Part shown: in pieces, positions 1 to 8,911 of the stretch
Layout of the letters: every line of letters begins with the position of its first letter
Position numbering within the stretch: position 1 is the stretch's first letter
DNA from: JAOAGA01 sp964540515
GTDB lineage: Bacteria > CALINM01
Direction of reading: 5' to 3'
Assembly: GCA_964540515.1 (NCBI GenBank)
Contig: CAZIMS010000001.1
Location: forward strand, 124,001-188,000
Length of the DNA: 64,000 nucleotides
The notes under the pieces: model-generated
The model's database searches: none
The model's input: only the letters and a program-made list of their open reading frames with translations
Told to the model about the DNA's origin: nothing
Position numbers and translations under genes: made by a program

Positions 1-1115
1 TCAAGAGCAGAAGGTAGTCTAAACCCATTGTCAACAAGTGTCTGCTTTCTCGACCTATCACCTTCATACATCCCACCAATCTGGGGGACTGTAAGATGTG
101 ATTCATCTATTATTAGCAGAAAATCCTTTGGAAAGTAGTCTAAAAGTGTAAAAGGGGGCACACCTGGTGGCCTTCCATCTAAGTAGCGAGAATAGTTTTC
201 TATGCCCTTACAGTATCCCATCTCCTCTAAAAGCTCTATATCATAAAGGGTTCTTTGCTTTAATCTCTCAGCAAAGAGTAACTTTTTTTCCTTTTCAAAA
301 TAATCCAGCCTCTCTTTTAACTCTCTTCTGATCCCAGTAATGGCGTTTTTAAGTCTCTCCTCAGAGGCCACATAATGACTTGCAGGATATATGGTAATCC
401 TTTCTTGATTAGAGATTATCTCACCAGTAACAGGGTCAAAGGTATTAATGTTTTCTATCGTGTCACCAAAAAACTCTACTCTAATTGCTTTATTATCTTC
501 ATAGGCAGGAAATATATCTATTACATCACCTCTAACCCTAAAGGTACCTCTATAAAAATCATAGTCATTTCTAATATATTGCATCTCAATTAGCTTTTTC
601 ATAACATCCCTAATATCAAGGGTAGCTCCTTTGTCAAAAACTATAATCATACCTGAGTATGCCTCAGGTGAGCCTATGCCATATATACAAGATACAGAGG
701 CTACTATTATTACATCTCTTCTTTCCAAAAGAGAGTATGTTGCCCTGTGACGTAACTTATCAATCTCTTCGTTGATTGAAGAGTCTTTCTCTATGTAAGT
801 ATCTGTCTCTGGGACATAGGCCTCAGGTTGGTAATAGTCATAATAGGAAACAAAATATTCTACAGCGTTCTCAGGAAAAAACTCTTTAAACTCAAAAAAA
901 AGCTGGGCAGCAAGGGTTTTATTGGGCGCCATTACAAGTGTAGGTTTGTTCACTTTTGCTATAACATTGGCTATAGTAAAGGTCTTGCCTGAACCTGTTA
1001 CTCCAAGCAATACTTGATGTCTTTTCCCTTCCTCAATCCCAATAACTAATGACTCTATAGCATTTGGTTGGTCACCATTGGGCTCAAAGTTTGTATTTAG
1101 TTTGAAGAGAGACAT
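1..1115 (-). CDS. uvrB: UvrB, excinuclease ABC subunit B (N-terminal part; continues beyond window)
   Basis: UvrB is the DNA-damage verification helicase of nucleotide excision repair; it receives DNA from UvrA and recruits UvrC. The reverse complement reads MSLFKLNTNFEPNGDQPNAI from an ATG at 1115 and stays open to the window edge, giving about 371 residues of a protein that is normally about 660. The Walker A motif GVTGSGKT, the start of the beta-hairpin region (YYDYYQPEAYVP) and the helicase motif IIDESH are all visible. The gene is divergent from moaD across about 96 bp. The C-terminal helicase half and the UvrC-binding motif lie outside the window. The identification is very secure. Confidence 0.96.
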   Translation of the reverse strand, partial: MSLFKLNTNFEPNGDQPNAIESLVIGIEEGKRHQVLLGVTGSGKTFTIANVIAKVNKPTLVMAPNKTLAAQLFFEFKEFFPENAVEYFVSYYDYYQPEAYVPETDTYIEKDSSINEEIDKLRHRATYSLLERRDVIIVASVSCIYGIGSPEAYSGMIIVFDKGATLDIRDVMKKLIEMQYIRNDYDFYRGTFRVRGDVIDIFPAYEDNKAIRVEFFGDTIENINTFDPVTGEIISNQERITIYPASHYVASEERLKNAITGIRRELKERLDYFEKEKKLLFAERLKQRTLYDIELLEEMGYCKGIENYSRYLDGRPPGVPPFTLLDYFPKDFLLIIDESHLTVPQIGGMYEGDRSRKQTLVDNGFRLPSAL

Positions 1116-1199
1116 TTTTTTATTTTATATTATCTTTTGTTAAATTAAAATATAATGGTCGTTATAGTTTTCTCTTAACATTATTTCTCACGTTTTTGT

Positions 1200-1205
1200 T
1201 ATAAT
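1200..1205 (+). promoter_or_regulatory. Extended -10 element (TGTTATAAT) abutting the moaD start
   Basis: TATAAT at 1200-1205 is preceded by TG one base upstream (1197-1198), which makes an extended -10. A start site 6-7 bp downstream would fall on or next to the ATG at 1212. No Shine-Dalgarno sequence precedes that ATG, so the transcript may be leaderless. A weak -35-like TTAACA sits at 1175-1180 with a long 19 bp spacer. This is inferred from sequence only. Confidence 0.45.
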
Positions 1206-1211
1206 AATGAT

Positions 1212-1436
1212 ATGAAAGTGACGGTTAAACTTTTTGCTACTTTAAGGGATTTTGGCCCTAAGTATAATGAGTTAGAGTTTCAAGAGGGCTCAAGATTGTC
1301 AGATATTATAAAATATTTTGGTATACCTGACGATTTCCCCTTAATAAGACTTGTAAATGGTGATTTTGCAAATAATGATTATATGTTGAAAGATGGAGAT
1401 ATAGTTTCATTATTCCCGCCTATCGCAGGTGGATAA
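1212..1436 (+). CDS. moaD: MoaD/ThiS-family ubiquitin-like sulfur carrier protein
   Basis: A 74-residue beta-grasp protein ending in Gly-Gly (PPIAGG), the tail that is adenylated and thiocarboxylated in MoaD and ThiS. N-terminal KLFATLRD and the FPPIAGG end are typical of MoaD, the small subunit of molybdopterin synthase, so a role in molybdenum or tungsten cofactor synthesis is likely. A different sulfur-transfer role (ThiS-like) cannot be excluded because no moaE or thiG is adjacent. The ATG at 1212 has no ribosome-binding site and sits just after a -10 element. The stop codon overlaps the following kinase gene by 8 bases, so the two are probably translationally coupled. Confidence 0.8.
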   Translation: MKVTVKLFATLRDFGPKYNELEFQEGSRLSDIIKYFGIPDDFPLIRLVNGDFANNDYMLKDGDIVSLFPPIAGG

Positions 1437-2922
1437 CGTGTCTATCAAAGATGAGCTTACTATACTCTATAAGTTGATAGATATTTTCAAAGAGCTAAGC
1501 TTCAGTCCTGAAAGAAGAGATATTTCCGATGTAGTAATTAAGGGACTCTCCTCTGTTTTTAATCTCACATCAGCCTTTTTTTACGTTCTTGATGAGAAGA
1601 GAGAAAATTTTATTCTTGAGCTTTCAACTGATGAGGAAGTAAAAACTTACAAATTGGGCGAAGGCTTTATCGGACAGGTAGGAAAAGAAGGGACTATTTG
1701 TACTAAAACCTTAAGAGATACTGATAAGGGGACTGTTTTTTTTATCGCTGTCCCAGTCACAGGCAAAAAAAACATCTTAGGCGTAATAGGAGGAAAGAGA
1801 ACAGGAGGCAAAGCCTTTAGCCAAAAAGAGAAAGAGCTAATGAAGGTCTTTGGTTATCAGGTTGGAATAGCTATGGAAAGCTATATATACCACAAAAGGC
1901 TTATAAGAAGTAAAGAGTTTAGAGATAGCATTCTTTATAATATCTTAAGTGGCATCCTTGTAATTAACAAAAAATGGGAAATTAAAACTTTTAACAAAAG
2001 TGCTTGCACCCTCCTTTCAGATGAAAACTTAAAGGGGAAAGTAGTAACAAGTATTTTTAATCAAGACATCATTCTTACAAAGCTTCAAGAGGTCTTTAAG
2101 TATAATCAGCCAAGAAAGAATATTGAGATAGAACGAGAGGGAAATTTTTTTAATATTACTATGATACCTTTACCTACTGAGCAAAATGAGATTGATTTAA
2201 TGATTATAATAGATGATATCACAGAGATAAAAAGGGCTCTCGAAGAGAAAGAAAAGGCTAAGAGACTATCTTTGATTGGTCAGCTCTCTGCAGGTATCGC
2301 CCATGAGATTAGAAATCCAATAACAGGTATTAATATAACTCTTGATATGTTAAGGGCAGCAACTAATCTAACAGAAAATCAGAAAAAAAGCATAGATAAA
2401 ATTTTAAAGGAGCTTTCTGATATCGAAGACCTTATTAACTCTCTACTTGAGATTACTAAACCAACCTCATTAAAGCTAAAAAATGAAAGTTTAGACGATT
2501 TAATAAAAAGCTTCATTTATAGAATAAACGATTTAATTAAGCAGAGAAATATTGAGCTTACTTATACTTGCCACTCAAAAAAACCAAAGGCATTGGTAGA
2601 TGAAAAGAGGCTTAATCAAGTTTTTATGAACCTCTTTAATAATAGCTTAGAGGCTATAAAGGATAGGCCTAAGATTGAGATAGAGCTATCTGAAAATAAG
2701 GATAATTTTATAATTTCTTTTAGAGATAACGGCTCTGGTGTTAGAAAAGATATAATTGATAAAATATATGAACCCTTCTATACTACTAAAAAAAAGGGAG
2801 CAGGACTTGGTCTTTATGTTACAAAGAGTATAATTGAAGGGCATAATGGTACCATAGAAGTTAATAGTGATGCAAAAAGTTATACAGAGTTTCTGATAAC
2901 TTTACCTAAAGCAAGGGGCTAA
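1429..2922 (+). CDS. Sensor histidine kinase with GAF and PAS domains (NtrB-like, cytosolic)
   Basis: This 497-residue protein has no predicted membrane segment and is therefore probably a cytosolic sensor. Approximate domain order is GAF 30-155, PAS 165-270, dimerisation/phosphoacceptor domain 280-345 with His292 in the H-box (AHEIRNP), and a HATPase domain with N-box Asn405 (NLFNNSLEAI), G1 DNGSGV (433-438) and G2 GAGLGL (457-462). All catalytic boxes are intact. The start chosen is GTG at 1429; a GTG at 1438 is an alternative. It is followed two bases later by a sigma-54-type regulator, so they form a two-component pair. The ligand and the regulated genes are unknown. Confidence 0.9.
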   Translation: MDNVSIKDELTILYKLIDIFKELSFSPERRDISDVVIKGLSSVFNLTSAFFYVLDEKRENFILELSTDEEVKTYKLGEGFIGQVGKEGTICTKTLRDTDKGTVFFIAVPVTGKKNILGVIGGKRTGGKAFSQKEKELMKVFGYQVGIAMESYIYHKRLIRSKEFRDSILYNILSGILVINKKWEIKTFNKSACTLLSDENLKGKVVTSIFNQDIILTKLQEVFKYNQPRKNIEIEREGNFFNITMIPLPTEQNEIDLMIIIDDITEIKRALEEKEKAKRLSLIGQLSAGIAHEIRNPITGINITLDMLRAATNLTENQKKSIDKILKELSDIEDLINSLLEITKPTSLKLKNESLDDLIKSFIYRINDLIKQRNIELTYTCHSKKPKALVDEKRLNQVFMNLFNNSLEAIKDRPKIEIELSENKDNFIISFRDNGSGVRKDIIDKIYEPFYTTKKKGAGLGLYVTKSIIEGHNGTIEVNSDAKSYTEFLITLPKARG

Positions 2923-2924
2923 TA

Positions 2925-4295
2925 TTGGAAAAGATACTTATTGTTGATGATGAAGATATAATTAGAGATTCCTTGTCTAATTTTTTAAGCGATAAAGGCT
3001 ATATTATAAAAACTGCCGATACTTTAGTCCGAGCAAAAACCGAGTTAGAATCAGAAAGTTTTGATCTAATACTACTTGATCTTAAGCTACCAGATGGGTT
3101 AGGAACTGATCTACTTGACTTTTTATCAAAGGAAAAGAAAAAACCTCTCGTTATTATGATGACAGCCTACGGCACTATTGGCGACGCAGTAAAGGCAATC
3201 AAGAAGGGCGCCTTTGATTTTATAGAAAAACCCTTTAGGACAAAGGATATTGATATAATCATTAAGCTTGCCTTAGAGACAACAAGATTAGAAAGAGAAC
3301 TAAGACAGATTCAACGTGTAAATGCAGAGAGATATGGTGTTAAAAACATTATTGGTTCTTCTAAGGAGATGCAAGAAATTTTTAGGATAATAAGAAAGGT
3401 TGCAGATAAAGGTGTTAGGTCTGTATTAATACTTGGAGAGACTGGGGTCGGAAAAGAGATGATTGCTAAGGCTATACATTATGAGAGTAAACGCTCAGTT
3501 TGGCCTTTTGTTGCTGTTAACTGCTCTTCTATACCGTCAAACTTGCTTGAAAGTGAGCTTTATGGTTACGAAAGGGGTGCCTTTACTGATGCTAAGGAAA
3601 AAAAGATAGGTCTCCTTGAAAAGGCTAACAAGGGAACTCTTTTTTTGGATGAGATAGGTGATATGAATTATGAGTTGCAATCTAAGCTCTTAAGAACCCT
3701 TGAGAATAGGACGATAAGAAGGTTAGGCGGGACAACAGATATAGATATTGATATTCAGCTTATAGCTGCGACAAATCAAGATATTAACAATTTAGTGGAT
3801 GAAGGCAAGTTTAGAAAGGACCTATATTATAGACTTAAAGTAGTGGAGATTAATGTGCCTCCTTTAAGAGAGAGAAAGGAAGATATATTGACACTGGCGA
3901 AATTTTTCTTGCTCAATTTTAATGAACAATATGGCAAAAAGATAACCGGTTTTACTCATAGTGCAGAAAAATTATTATTAGCCTATGATTTTCCAGGGAA
4001 TGTGAGAGAGTTAAAAAATATTATGGAAAAAATTTGTTTGCTTGAAGATACTGAAGTTATTGATGTAGATCATCTGCCCTATGAGATTTCAAAAAAAGCT
4101 AAAAAGACTTATAAAGAAGAACACAACTTTTCGGATGTTTCCAAGGTGGGTCTGGAAAAGTATATAGAAGATATTGAGAAAAAGATAATAAGTGAGGCAT
4201 TGAAAAGATGCGACGGCAATAAAAGTGAGGCAGCTAAGCTCCTTTTAATGGATAGAAGTACCCTAAGATATAAGATCAGACTGTATAATTTATAA
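2925..4295 (+). CDS. Sigma-54-dependent response regulator (NtrC family)
   Basis: A 456-residue three-part activator. The receiver domain occupies 1-120 with phosphoacceptor Asp52 and Lys102. The AAA+ domain spans about 143-380 with Walker A GETGVGKE (171-178), the sigma-54-contacting loop GAFTDA (218-223) and Walker B LFLDEIGD. A Fis-type helix-turn-helix lies at the extreme C-terminus (NKSEAAKLLLMDRSTLRYKI). The start codon is TTG at 2925. It would drive open-complex formation at -24/-12 promoters when phosphorylated by the adjacent kinase. Its targets are not evident. The sigma-54-like promoter at 57.9 kb is one conceivable target, but nothing directly links the two. Confidence 0.93.
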   Translation: MEKILIVDDEDIIRDSLSNFLSDKGYIIKTADTLVRAKTELESESFDLILLDLKLPDGLGTDLLDFLSKEKKKPLVIMMTAYGTIGDAVKAIKKGAFDFIEKPFRTKDIDIIIKLALETTRLERELRQIQRVNAERYGVKNIIGSSKEMQEIFRIIRKVADKGVRSVLILGETGVGKEMIAKAIHYESKRSVWPFVAVNCSSIPSNLLESELYGYERGAFTDAKEKKIGLLEKANKGTLFLDEIGDMNYELQSKLLRTLENRTIRRLGGTTDIDIDIQLIAATNQDINNLVDEGKFRKDLYYRLKVVEINVPPLRERKEDILTLAKFFLLNFNEQYGKKITGFTHSAEKLLLAYDFPGNVRELKNIMEKICLLEDTEVIDVDHLPYEISKKAKKTYKEEHNFSDVSKVGLEKYIEDIEKKIISEALKRCDGNKSEAAKLLLMDRSTLRYKIRLYNL

Positions 4296-4296
4296 A

Positions 4297-6024
4297 ATGG
4301 AGCTACTCTCGCCAGCAAAAGATTTAGAAACTTTAGTTTGTGCCTTCGATGCAGGAGCAGACGCTGTTTATGCAGGTCTTACAAAATTTTCAGCAAGGGC
4401 AAGAGCAAAAAATCTTACTATTGAAGAGCTCTATAAAGCTTCAGAGATAAAAAAAAGGATTAATAAAAAGCTCTATATAGCCCTGAACACATTAATTTTT
4501 GAACCAGAAATACCAGAGCTATTAGAGATTCTTCTACATTTGCGATCTGCTAATATTGATGGCCTAATTATTCAGGATTACGGTATTTATCAGATAGTAA
4601 GAGAGCTTAATTTGCCTATTCCACTTCATGCCAGTACACAGATGGGCACCAAAAACCATTTCCAGGCAAGATTTTTAGAAGAGTTAGGTTTTAAAAGAGT
4701 TATCCTTGAAAGACAGTTAAGCCTTGATGAGATAAGATCTATAAGAGAAAAAACACAAATAGAGATAGAGTTATTTATACACGGAGCTATGTGCTTTTCC
4801 CTATCGGGCTACTGTTTTTTCTCAAGAATTTTGGGCACAAGAAGTGGAAACAGAGGAGACTGTGCCCAGCCTTGTAGATGGAGCTATATAAAAGGAGACA
4901 AAGACCATACAAGACCTCTTTATATGAAAGATCTATCTGCCCTTACCTTACTTCCACAGCTAAAAAAAATTGGTGTTAACTCATTGAAAATAGAGGGGAG
5001 GCTTAAAGGAGTAGAGTATATATATAATGTTGTTAGGATTTATAAAGAGGCCTTAGAGCTTATGGAGAAAAAAGATAACTCAACCCCCTTATATGAGCTC
5101 GAGAGAGAGTTAGAAAACTTAGCTTTTACAAGAAAGACCACTAAGGGATTCTTTCTTTATCAGCAGAAAGGAGAAGATTTTATCACTAATGATTGTGATA
5201 GTGTTGGTCAGTTTGTAGGTGAGATCTCTTCAACTTATGCGAAATCAATCTATTTCAAAACAAAGGTAGATATAAAGGTAGGTGATACTTTAAGGCTCGT
5301 TGATAAGCAGGATAGGGCCTTTAAAGCTCCTGTTAAGGCAATTTATAAAGACAATAAAAAGGTTTCATCTGCAAAATCAGGTGATTTTATAGGTATACCC
5401 TTTAATGAAAAGGGTCTGTCAAAGTCAGCAAAAATATACCTTGTAAGTAGAAGGTTTAGCTATAAAAAGAAGTTAAAGATACCTATTTATGCTAATATGC
5501 CTAATATTGATGAGGCATTACGAAAGTTAAGAGAAGATTATAAGGATAGATTTTTTTTAGAAAGTAATAGTCCAAAGATTTTAAAATTGACCTATCACCC
5601 AGAAAGGGTTTATGAAGTTAATGGCAAAAGATTCTTTTTTATTGAACCAGATATTTATGAATCCGCTACTTATGTTTATAAAAAATTGAGTGAAGTTGAA
5701 AAAGATTTAGATGGGCTTTTTATATCTCATCCCTGTGAAGTCAATATTTTTAATAATAAAATCCTTTATGGCTCTTTTTATCTTTACGTTACTAACAAAG
5801 CCGCCCTGTATTTTTTAAAAAAGCTTGGCATTAGTGCCTTTTCTATCTCACCAGATTTAAATAAAGAGAGTTTTAGATATATAAAAGATTTTTCGCATCT
5901 ATGGTTTAACTGGAACAACCTCCCCCTTTGGATAACAAGAGCGCTTAATGATAGAGCCATTATAAGAACAATGGATAATAGAAAGATTAAGATTGACGGT
6001 AAGTATGGTTTCTTACTTAAATAA
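4297..6024 (+). CDS. Peptidase U32 family protein
   Basis: This 575-residue protein begins MELLSPAKDLETL with the GADAVYAG segment typical of family U32. The U32 signature is present (ELFIHGAMCFSLSGYCFFS), followed by the RGDCAQPCRW and LKIEGRLKG blocks. U32 proteins are annotated as collagenase-like peptidases, but several are RNA-modification enzymes such as the RlhA and TrhP types, so the biochemical role here is open. The C-terminal third (about 400-575) is a less conserved extension. The ATG lies one base after the regulator's stop codon, placing it in the same transcription unit. It converges with the radical SAM gene, 16 bp away. Confidence 0.85.
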   Translation: MELLSPAKDLETLVCAFDAGADAVYAGLTKFSARARAKNLTIEELYKASEIKKRINKKLYIALNTLIFEPEIPELLEILLHLRSANIDGLIIQDYGIYQIVRELNLPIPLHASTQMGTKNHFQARFLEELGFKRVILERQLSLDEIRSIREKTQIEIELFIHGAMCFSLSGYCFFSRILGTRSGNRGDCAQPCRWSYIKGDKDHTRPLYMKDLSALTLLPQLKKIGVNSLKIEGRLKGVEYIYNVVRIYKEALELMEKKDNSTPLYELERELENLAFTRKTTKGFFLYQQKGEDFITNDCDSVGQFVGEISSTYAKSIYFKTKVDIKVGDTLRLVDKQDRAFKAPVKAIYKDNKKVSSAKSGDFIGIPFNEKGLSKSAKIYLVSRRFSYKKKLKIPIYANMPNIDEALRKLREDYKDRFFLESNSPKILKLTYHPERVYEVNGKRFFFIEPDIYESATYVYKKLSEVEKDLDGLFISHPCEVNIFNNKILYGSFYLYVTNKAALYFLKKLGISAFSISPDLNKESFRYIKDFSHLWFNWNNLPLWITRALNDRAIIRTMDNRKIKIDGKYGFLLK

Positions 6025-6040
6025 GGATAAGCAAGATTTA

Positions 6041-6919
6041 TTATAGCGCTCTATAATACTCAGGCTTTAAGTAGCTATTATCTTTTTCTGAAATTACCTT
6101 ATTTAACAAAGCTAACACCATTTCTTTATCTTTTGGTATTCTAATCTTTATTGGCAGATAATTGGAGGCATGATTTGCCATAAAAAGTCCTGATCTAAGA
6201 TTAGTATTTTCAATCATAATCTTGAGTTCTTCCAGTATTTGAAAGGGAGATGGTAGAATAAAACGATTTGCCCTTTGCTCTTCATATAGGGGCGTATCTT
6301 CTATAACCATAACTGTTAAGGCACCTATGTAATTAGGTTCCATGGCAGTTAGGAGTCTACCTGTATCAATGGCATGGGCTTTTGATAGTTCCACTCCACC
6401 TATCCCTAAAAGTACTGTAACACTCAGCTTTATCCCAGAAGCAACAACCTTTTCCCCAGCAGATAACATCATCTTACTGTTAACACCCTTTCTTACTCTC
6501 TCTAAGACCTCATCGTTCCCAGACTCAACACCTAAATAGATTATACCTAAACCATTTTCCTTCAATAAAGATAGCTCTTCTTGAGTTTTTCTTAATATAC
6601 TCTTTGCATTGCCATATAATCCAATTCTATTCAAGTTTGGAAAGGCTCTCTTAAGCTTTTTAAAAAGACTTAAGAGGTATTCTGTTTTTAAAATCAGGAC
6701 ATCCCCATCGCAGAGGAACACTCGTTTAATTAAAGGACCATATCTTTTGCTAGCAAAAGCAATATCTCGATCTATTATAGACTCATCTTTTAATCTAAAA
6801 GAGACACCCTTATAGGTGGGACAGAAGCTGCATTTATTATGGGAACAACCAATAGTTACTTGTAATATAAGGCTCTCTGCCTCGCTGGGAGGTCTAATTA
6901 TTATTCCTTGATAATCCAT
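6041..6919 (-). CDS. Radical SAM protein with CX4CX2C cluster motif
   Basis: A 292-residue protein with the motif GCSHNKCSFC (Cys25, Cys30, Cys33), the spaced variant of the radical SAM [4Fe-4S] site that defines one branch of COG1032-like proteins. A SAM-binding segment (FLCDGDVL) and a glycine-rich segment (YLGVESGNDEVLERV) follow, as in the HemN/Elp3-like barrel. Substrate and pathway are not known for this branch. Its ATG lies just past the mscS stop codon, and AAGGAA inside the end of mscS is the likely ribosome-binding site. It is the last gene of the minus-strand run starting upstream at tRNA-Gln. Confidence 0.82.
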   Translation of the reverse strand: MDYQGIIIRPPSEAESLILQVTIGCSHNKCSFCPTYKGVSFRLKDESIIDRDIAFASKRYGPLIKRVFLCDGDVLILKTEYLLSLFKKLKRAFPNLNRIGLYGNAKSILRKTQEELSLLKENGLGIIYLGVESGNDEVLERVRKGVNSKMMLSAGEKVVASGIKLSVTVLLGIGGVELSKAHAIDTGRLLTAMEPNYIGALTVMVIEDTPLYEEQRANRFILPSPFQILEELKIMIENTNLRSGLFMANHASNYLPIKIRIPKDKEMVLALLNKVISEKDNSYLKPEYYRAL

Positions 6920-6921
6920 AT

Positions 6922-7950
6922 TTAAGCGTTCCTTACATATACAGTTCTGTGGGGGAAGGGGATCTCAATACCTTCTTCCCTAAATCTTTTTAAGATCCTT
7001 TTTCTTAACTCACTTTGGACTGGAAACTGATCTTTAAACTCATACACTTGACAAACAAGAGTAAGATCAAGAGAACTTTCACCGAAACCAGGCACAAATC
7101 TAACGATTGGTTCAAAATCAGTAACCATACCTTGAACCTCAGTCATAGCCTTTTTTGCCTCTTCAAGCAGTATCTTTTCTACTTTATCTATATCAGAGGA
7201 GTAACTAACGCTTATAGGAATAAGAAGAGCCATCTTTTTTTCTGGAAGATAGTAATTAGTTACAATACTCTGGGCAAGTTTGCTGTTTGGGATGACAACC
7301 ATATTATTAGGTAACATCTTAATTCTAGTTGTCCTCCAAGTAATATCTTCAACATAACCTTCTTGGCCACTTTCTAATCTGACAAAATCGCCTACCCTGA
7401 TGGATTTTTCCAATAAGATATGTATACCTGCAAAGAGGTTTGCAAGTGTATCCTGTAAGGCAAGGGCTACAGCTAAACCTCCTACTCCTAAAGCAGTAAT
7501 TAATGGTGTAATGGATATACCAAGCACCGATAGTATTATTAAGAAGCCTATGATTAAGATTACCCCCTTTATAACCCCATAGGCTAAACCTGTTGTTGGT
7601 ATTGGCAGATCTGATTTTTGGACATAGTTTTTAAAGATCTTTCCTACTAAGTTTGCTACGGCTACCGTTATGGAAAGGATCATAAGGATGTAGATGGTTT
7701 TATTAATATAAAATACTTGCTTCTCTGGTAGCTCTGACAAAGATAGCCCTATATAAAAACCAATAGCTATACACCAGTAAATTGAGGGAACTCGTAAAGA
7801 TTTTACAATCATATCATCTATCTTTGTTTCTGTCTTACTGGCCCATTTATTGAGTATCTTGAAGCAAACCACCCTAATTATCAATAGGATAAGAGTGGCT
7901 ACTAATATGATTACGGCTGGCAATATTAAGGTTTTCATATTAGGAAACAT
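6922..7950 (-). CDS. MscS-family small-conductance mechanosensitive channel
   Basis: A 342-residue inner-membrane channel that would release solutes upon hypo-osmotic shock. About four to five hydrophobic segments occupy the first 165 residues. The pore-lining helix has the alanine/glycine-rich pattern GVGGLAVALALQDTLANLFAG expected of MscS TM3, and the cytosolic MscS beta domain follows (VGDFVRLESGQEGYVEDI, then VVIPNSKLA). The mixed alpha/beta C-terminal domain is present, so the protein looks complete. The ATG at 7950 has a good ribosome-binding site (GGGAGGG). The gene begins about 40 bp after tRNA-Gln on the same strand. Confidence 0.92.
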   Translation of the reverse strand: MFPNMKTLILPAVIILVATLILLIIRVVCFKILNKWASKTETKIDDMIVKSLRVPSIYWCIAIGFYIGLSLSELPEKQVFYINKTIYILMILSITVAVANLVGKIFKNYVQKSDLPIPTTGLAYGVIKGVILIIGFLIILSVLGISITPLITALGVGGLAVALALQDTLANLFAGIHILLEKSIRVGDFVRLESGQEGYVEDITWRTTRIKMLPNNMVVIPNSKLAQSIVTNYYLPEKKMALLIPISVSYSSDIDKVEKILLEEAKKAMTEVQGMVTDFEPIVRFVPGFGESSLDLTLVCQVYEFKDQFPVQSELRKRILKRFREEGIEIPFPHRTVYVRNA

Positions 7951-7992
7951 TTTAGCCCTCCCTCTAGGCTATTATGTCAAACTTTTTAATGA

Positions 7993-8066
7993 CTGGGGCG
8001 GGAGGCTTCGAACCTCCAAACTCCAGAGTCAAAGTCTGGTGGCTTTACCAATTCGCCTACGCCCCA
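7993..8066 (-). tRNA. tRNA-Gln (anticodon TTG)
   Basis: Read on the minus strand, a 74-nt cloverleaf can be folded: acceptor stem TGGGGCG/CGCCCCA, D-arm GGC...GCC, anticodon stem CCAGA/TCTGG enclosing CTTTGAC (anticodon TTG, reading CAA), variable loop AGTTT, T-arm GGAGG-TTCGAAG-CCTCC, discriminator G. CCA is not encoded. U1 with G-rich acceptor is usual for bacterial tRNA-Gln. Its first ten bases overlap the 3' end of ispE, including the ispE stop codon at 8057-8059. The pairing was done by eye, but every stem closes well. Confidence 0.95.
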
Positions 8067-8911
8067 ATGGTATGTGCTTTAAAGATTTTATATTCAGGAA
8101 ATGTCTTTTTTACCTTTAAAAAAACCTCTTCAATAACCCCTTCTTCTTCAAAAATACCAAATACCGCAGAGCCACTTCCTGTCATCATAGCCTTTACTGA
8201 AGAATTATTATACAAAAAATCCTTTACTTTTTTAATCTGAAAAAATTTTTTTTCAATAATTTTTTCCAGATCATTCTCCATAATCTTTATTAGGTCCTCT
8301 TTAGAGAGCCTATTTTTTTTAAATGAATCATCTTGCTGGGAAAGCTCTTTTACACAGGAATAGGCCCAGGCAGTATTAATGGAAAAATCAGGCTTTATAA
8401 TTAAAAACTTTAGAGATGGAAAGGATTCATAGGGGTAAACCTTCTCTCCTATGCCTTCAAGGTAGGCTGGTTTATTAAAAATAAAAAAGGGGACATCGGC
8501 TCCAACCTTATTGGCTATCTCAAGAAGTAACTCATTCTCTATTTTTATTGAAAAGAGCTCTGCCAATTTTTTAATGAAAAATCCACTATTACTACTACCT
8601 CCTCCCATGCCTGAGCCTTCTGGTATCACCTTCTTTATATCAACAATAATATCAATTTCCTTTGGAATGAACTTCTTCAACAACTCATAGGCTTTATAAA
8701 TAGTTGTCTTTTCTGGTAAACAGTTAATAGGTGGGGTAAATCTTTGGGTTAGTTGTCCACTACCCTTTTTAATATCTATCTTTATCTCATCAAAGATACT
8801 AATGGGCACATTTATCATATTAAGAAGATGGTAGCCATCTGCTCTTTTACCTACTATCTTTAAATAGAGATTAAGTTTTGCATAAGACTTAATCACTCTA
8901 CTCTCCAACAA
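8057..8911 (-). CDS. ispE: 4-diphosphocytidyl-2-C-methyl-D-erythritol kinase
   Basis: IspE phosphorylates CDP-methylerythritol in the MEP pathway to isoprenoids. The 284-residue product has the GHMP-kinase features: N-terminal SYAKLNLYLKIVGKRADGYH, the ATP-binding loop VIPEGSGMGGGSSNSG, and the C-terminal glycine motif MMTGSGSAVFGIF. Length is normal. The start at 8911 overlaps the end of rlpA by 14 bases. The last four codons (Ile-Gly-Ala-stop) run into the 5' end of tRNA-Gln, so processing of that tRNA by RNase P from a shared transcript would cut off the ispE stop codon. Identification is secure. Confidence 0.94.
   Translation of the reverse strand: MLESRVIKSYAKLNLYLKIVGKRADGYHLLNMINVPISIFDEIKIDIKKGSGQLTQRFTPPINCLPEKTTIYKAYELLKKFIPKEIDIIVDIKKVIPEGSGMGGGSSNSGFFIKKLAELFSIKIENELLLEIANKVGADVPFFIFNKPAYLEGIGEKVYPYESFPSLKFLIIKPDFSINTAWAYSCVKELSQQDDSFKKNRLSKEDLIKIMENDLEKIIEKKFFQIKKVKDFLYNNSSVKAMMTGSGSAVFGIFEEEGVIEEVFLKVKKTFPEYKIFKAHTIGA

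Noticed and set aside
375..593. A 72-codon plus-strand open frame near the left end
   Set aside because: It is opposite uvrB, whose minus-strand translation is unmistakable.
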